Assembly (NCBI GenBank): GCA_902792295.1
Contig: CADAZC010000020.1
Location: 1 to 38,397 of the forward strand
Direction of reading: 5' to 3'
Source: an uncultured Eubacteriales bacterium
Lineage (GTDB): Bacteria > Bacillota > Clostridia > Christensenellales > CAG-138
DNA: 38,397 nucleotides
Shown: positions 38,161 through 38,397 of the stretch, in pieces
Numbering within the stretch: the first letter of the stretch is position 1
Layout: each line of letters opens with the position of its first letter
Translations under genes and position numbers: made by a program
Notes under the pieces: generated by a model
What the model was told of the DNA's origin: nothing
The model's input: the letters and a program-made list of their open reading frames with translations, nothing else
Databases searched by the model: none

Positions 38161-38397
38161 ATGGATCACATGTCGATGTATCACAGCGGAATCCCCGCGG
38201 TTTTGCGCGATTTCATCGAAACGCCGTGCATGCAGCGGCTCAAAGCCGTCGGCATGAACTGCGGGTGCGAGTATACGTCTTTTCCGCGTTTTGCGGGTTT
38301 ACAGCCGTATTCGCGCTTCGATCACAGCGTCGGCGTCGCGCGGATCGTCTGGCATTTCACGCGGGATGCAAAGCAGGCGGTCGCGGGGCTTCTGCAT
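38161..38397 (+). CDS. HD-domain phosphohydrolase, N-terminal fragment
   Basis: The first 79 codons are present; the gene continues past the right edge. The protein begins MDHMSMYHSGIPAVLRDFIE, then TPCMQRLKAVGMNCGCEYTS and YSRFDHSVGVARIVWHFT. This is the start of an HD domain; the His in FDHS is the first metal ligand and the HD pair itself would come after the window end. Such proteins resemble dGTP triphosphohydrolases and other nucleotide or phosphate hydrolases. It starts three bases after the flavoprotein gene and is probably cotranscribed. No clear ribosome site is visible apart from the end of that gene. Confidence 0.75.
   Translation, partial: MDHMSMYHSGIPAVLRDFIETPCMQRLKAVGMNCGCEYTSFPRFAGLQPYSRFDHSVGVARIVWHFTRDAKQAVAGLLH

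Noticed and set aside
1..38397. CRISPR arrays, tRNA or rRNA genes, insertion sequences and prophage genes
   Set aside because: I looked for spaced direct repeats, cloverleaf-like conserved blocks, transposases and integrases and saw none. The only exact repeats noted are the two short tandem duplications.

Overview
The window looks like chromosomal DNA of a GC-rich, low-G+C-phylum bacterium (Firmicutes, most likely class Clostridia, perhaps an uncultured gut lineage). Supporting signs are the mrnC-rlmB-sigH gene order, a Spo0H-type sigma factor, FakA/FakB (DAK2 and DegV) proteins, a CsoR-family regulator, the pth-mfd pair, and strong AGGAGG-type ribosome sites with some TTG starts. I see no tRNA, rRNA, CRISPR, phage or insertion sequence. 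Genes are tightly packed, mostly on the minus strand, and no gene-free stretch exceeds 300 bases.

Layout. 1-852: two-component system (sensor kinase cut by the window edge). 985-2350: secreted phosphodiester glycosidase-like protein and a small membrane protein on the plus strand. 2416-5325 (minus): ECF transporter S component, unsplit LarC, His-rich CsoR-like metal sensor, then two small paralogous membrane proteins behind a G-tract inverted repeat; this reads as a nickel or copper responsive unit. 5364-6719: alpha/beta hydrolase and a DUF4190-type membrane protein. 6799-18785 (minus): an apparent eleven-gene operon of about 12 kb for acyl/lipid chemistry. 18854-21377 (plus): GNAT-DUF3795 fusion, Cys-rich small protein, a shrunken copy of the fusion gene, a GNAT and a HAD phosphatase split by a 64-bp tandem duplication. 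21384-23258: Na/Pi cotransporter. 23402-23980: Pr6Pr-like membrane protein. 24023-26099 (minus): mrnC-rlmB-sigH. 26196-28044: DUF11 protein and small membrane proteins. 28068-33640 (minus): pth, mfd and a PrsA/SurA-like lipoprotein. 33774-35980: M3 oligoendopeptidase and PPC/DUF296 protein. 36074-37350: tyrS split by a 56-bp tandem duplication. 37528-end: iron-sulfur flavoprotein and an HD-domain protein cut by the window edge.

The most novel element is the 6.8-18.7 kb operon. From one good promoter (TTGATT-17-TATAAT) it runs: AMP-ligase fused to a carrier protein, two PlsC-type acyltransferases, a second AMP-ligase, a free acyl carrier protein, an LRAT-domain/4'-phosphopantetheinyl-transferase fusion, an alpha/beta hydrolase, FakB (DegV), an MFS_2/GPH transporter, FakA, and an alpha/beta hydrolase with a Cys in the nucleophile position. 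Taken together this is a self-contained kit that could take up or release acyl chains, activate them as acyl-phosphate or acyl-AMP, load them on dedicated carrier proteins that its own PPTase primes, and put them back on lipids. It is analogous in logic to E. coli LplT-Aas but built from different parts. The product is unknown.

Two conserved genes (HAD phosphatase and tyrS) each carry an exact tandem duplication of about 60 bp that shifts the frame. Because tyrS is normally essential and the two events look alike, an assembly artefact is a serious possibility.
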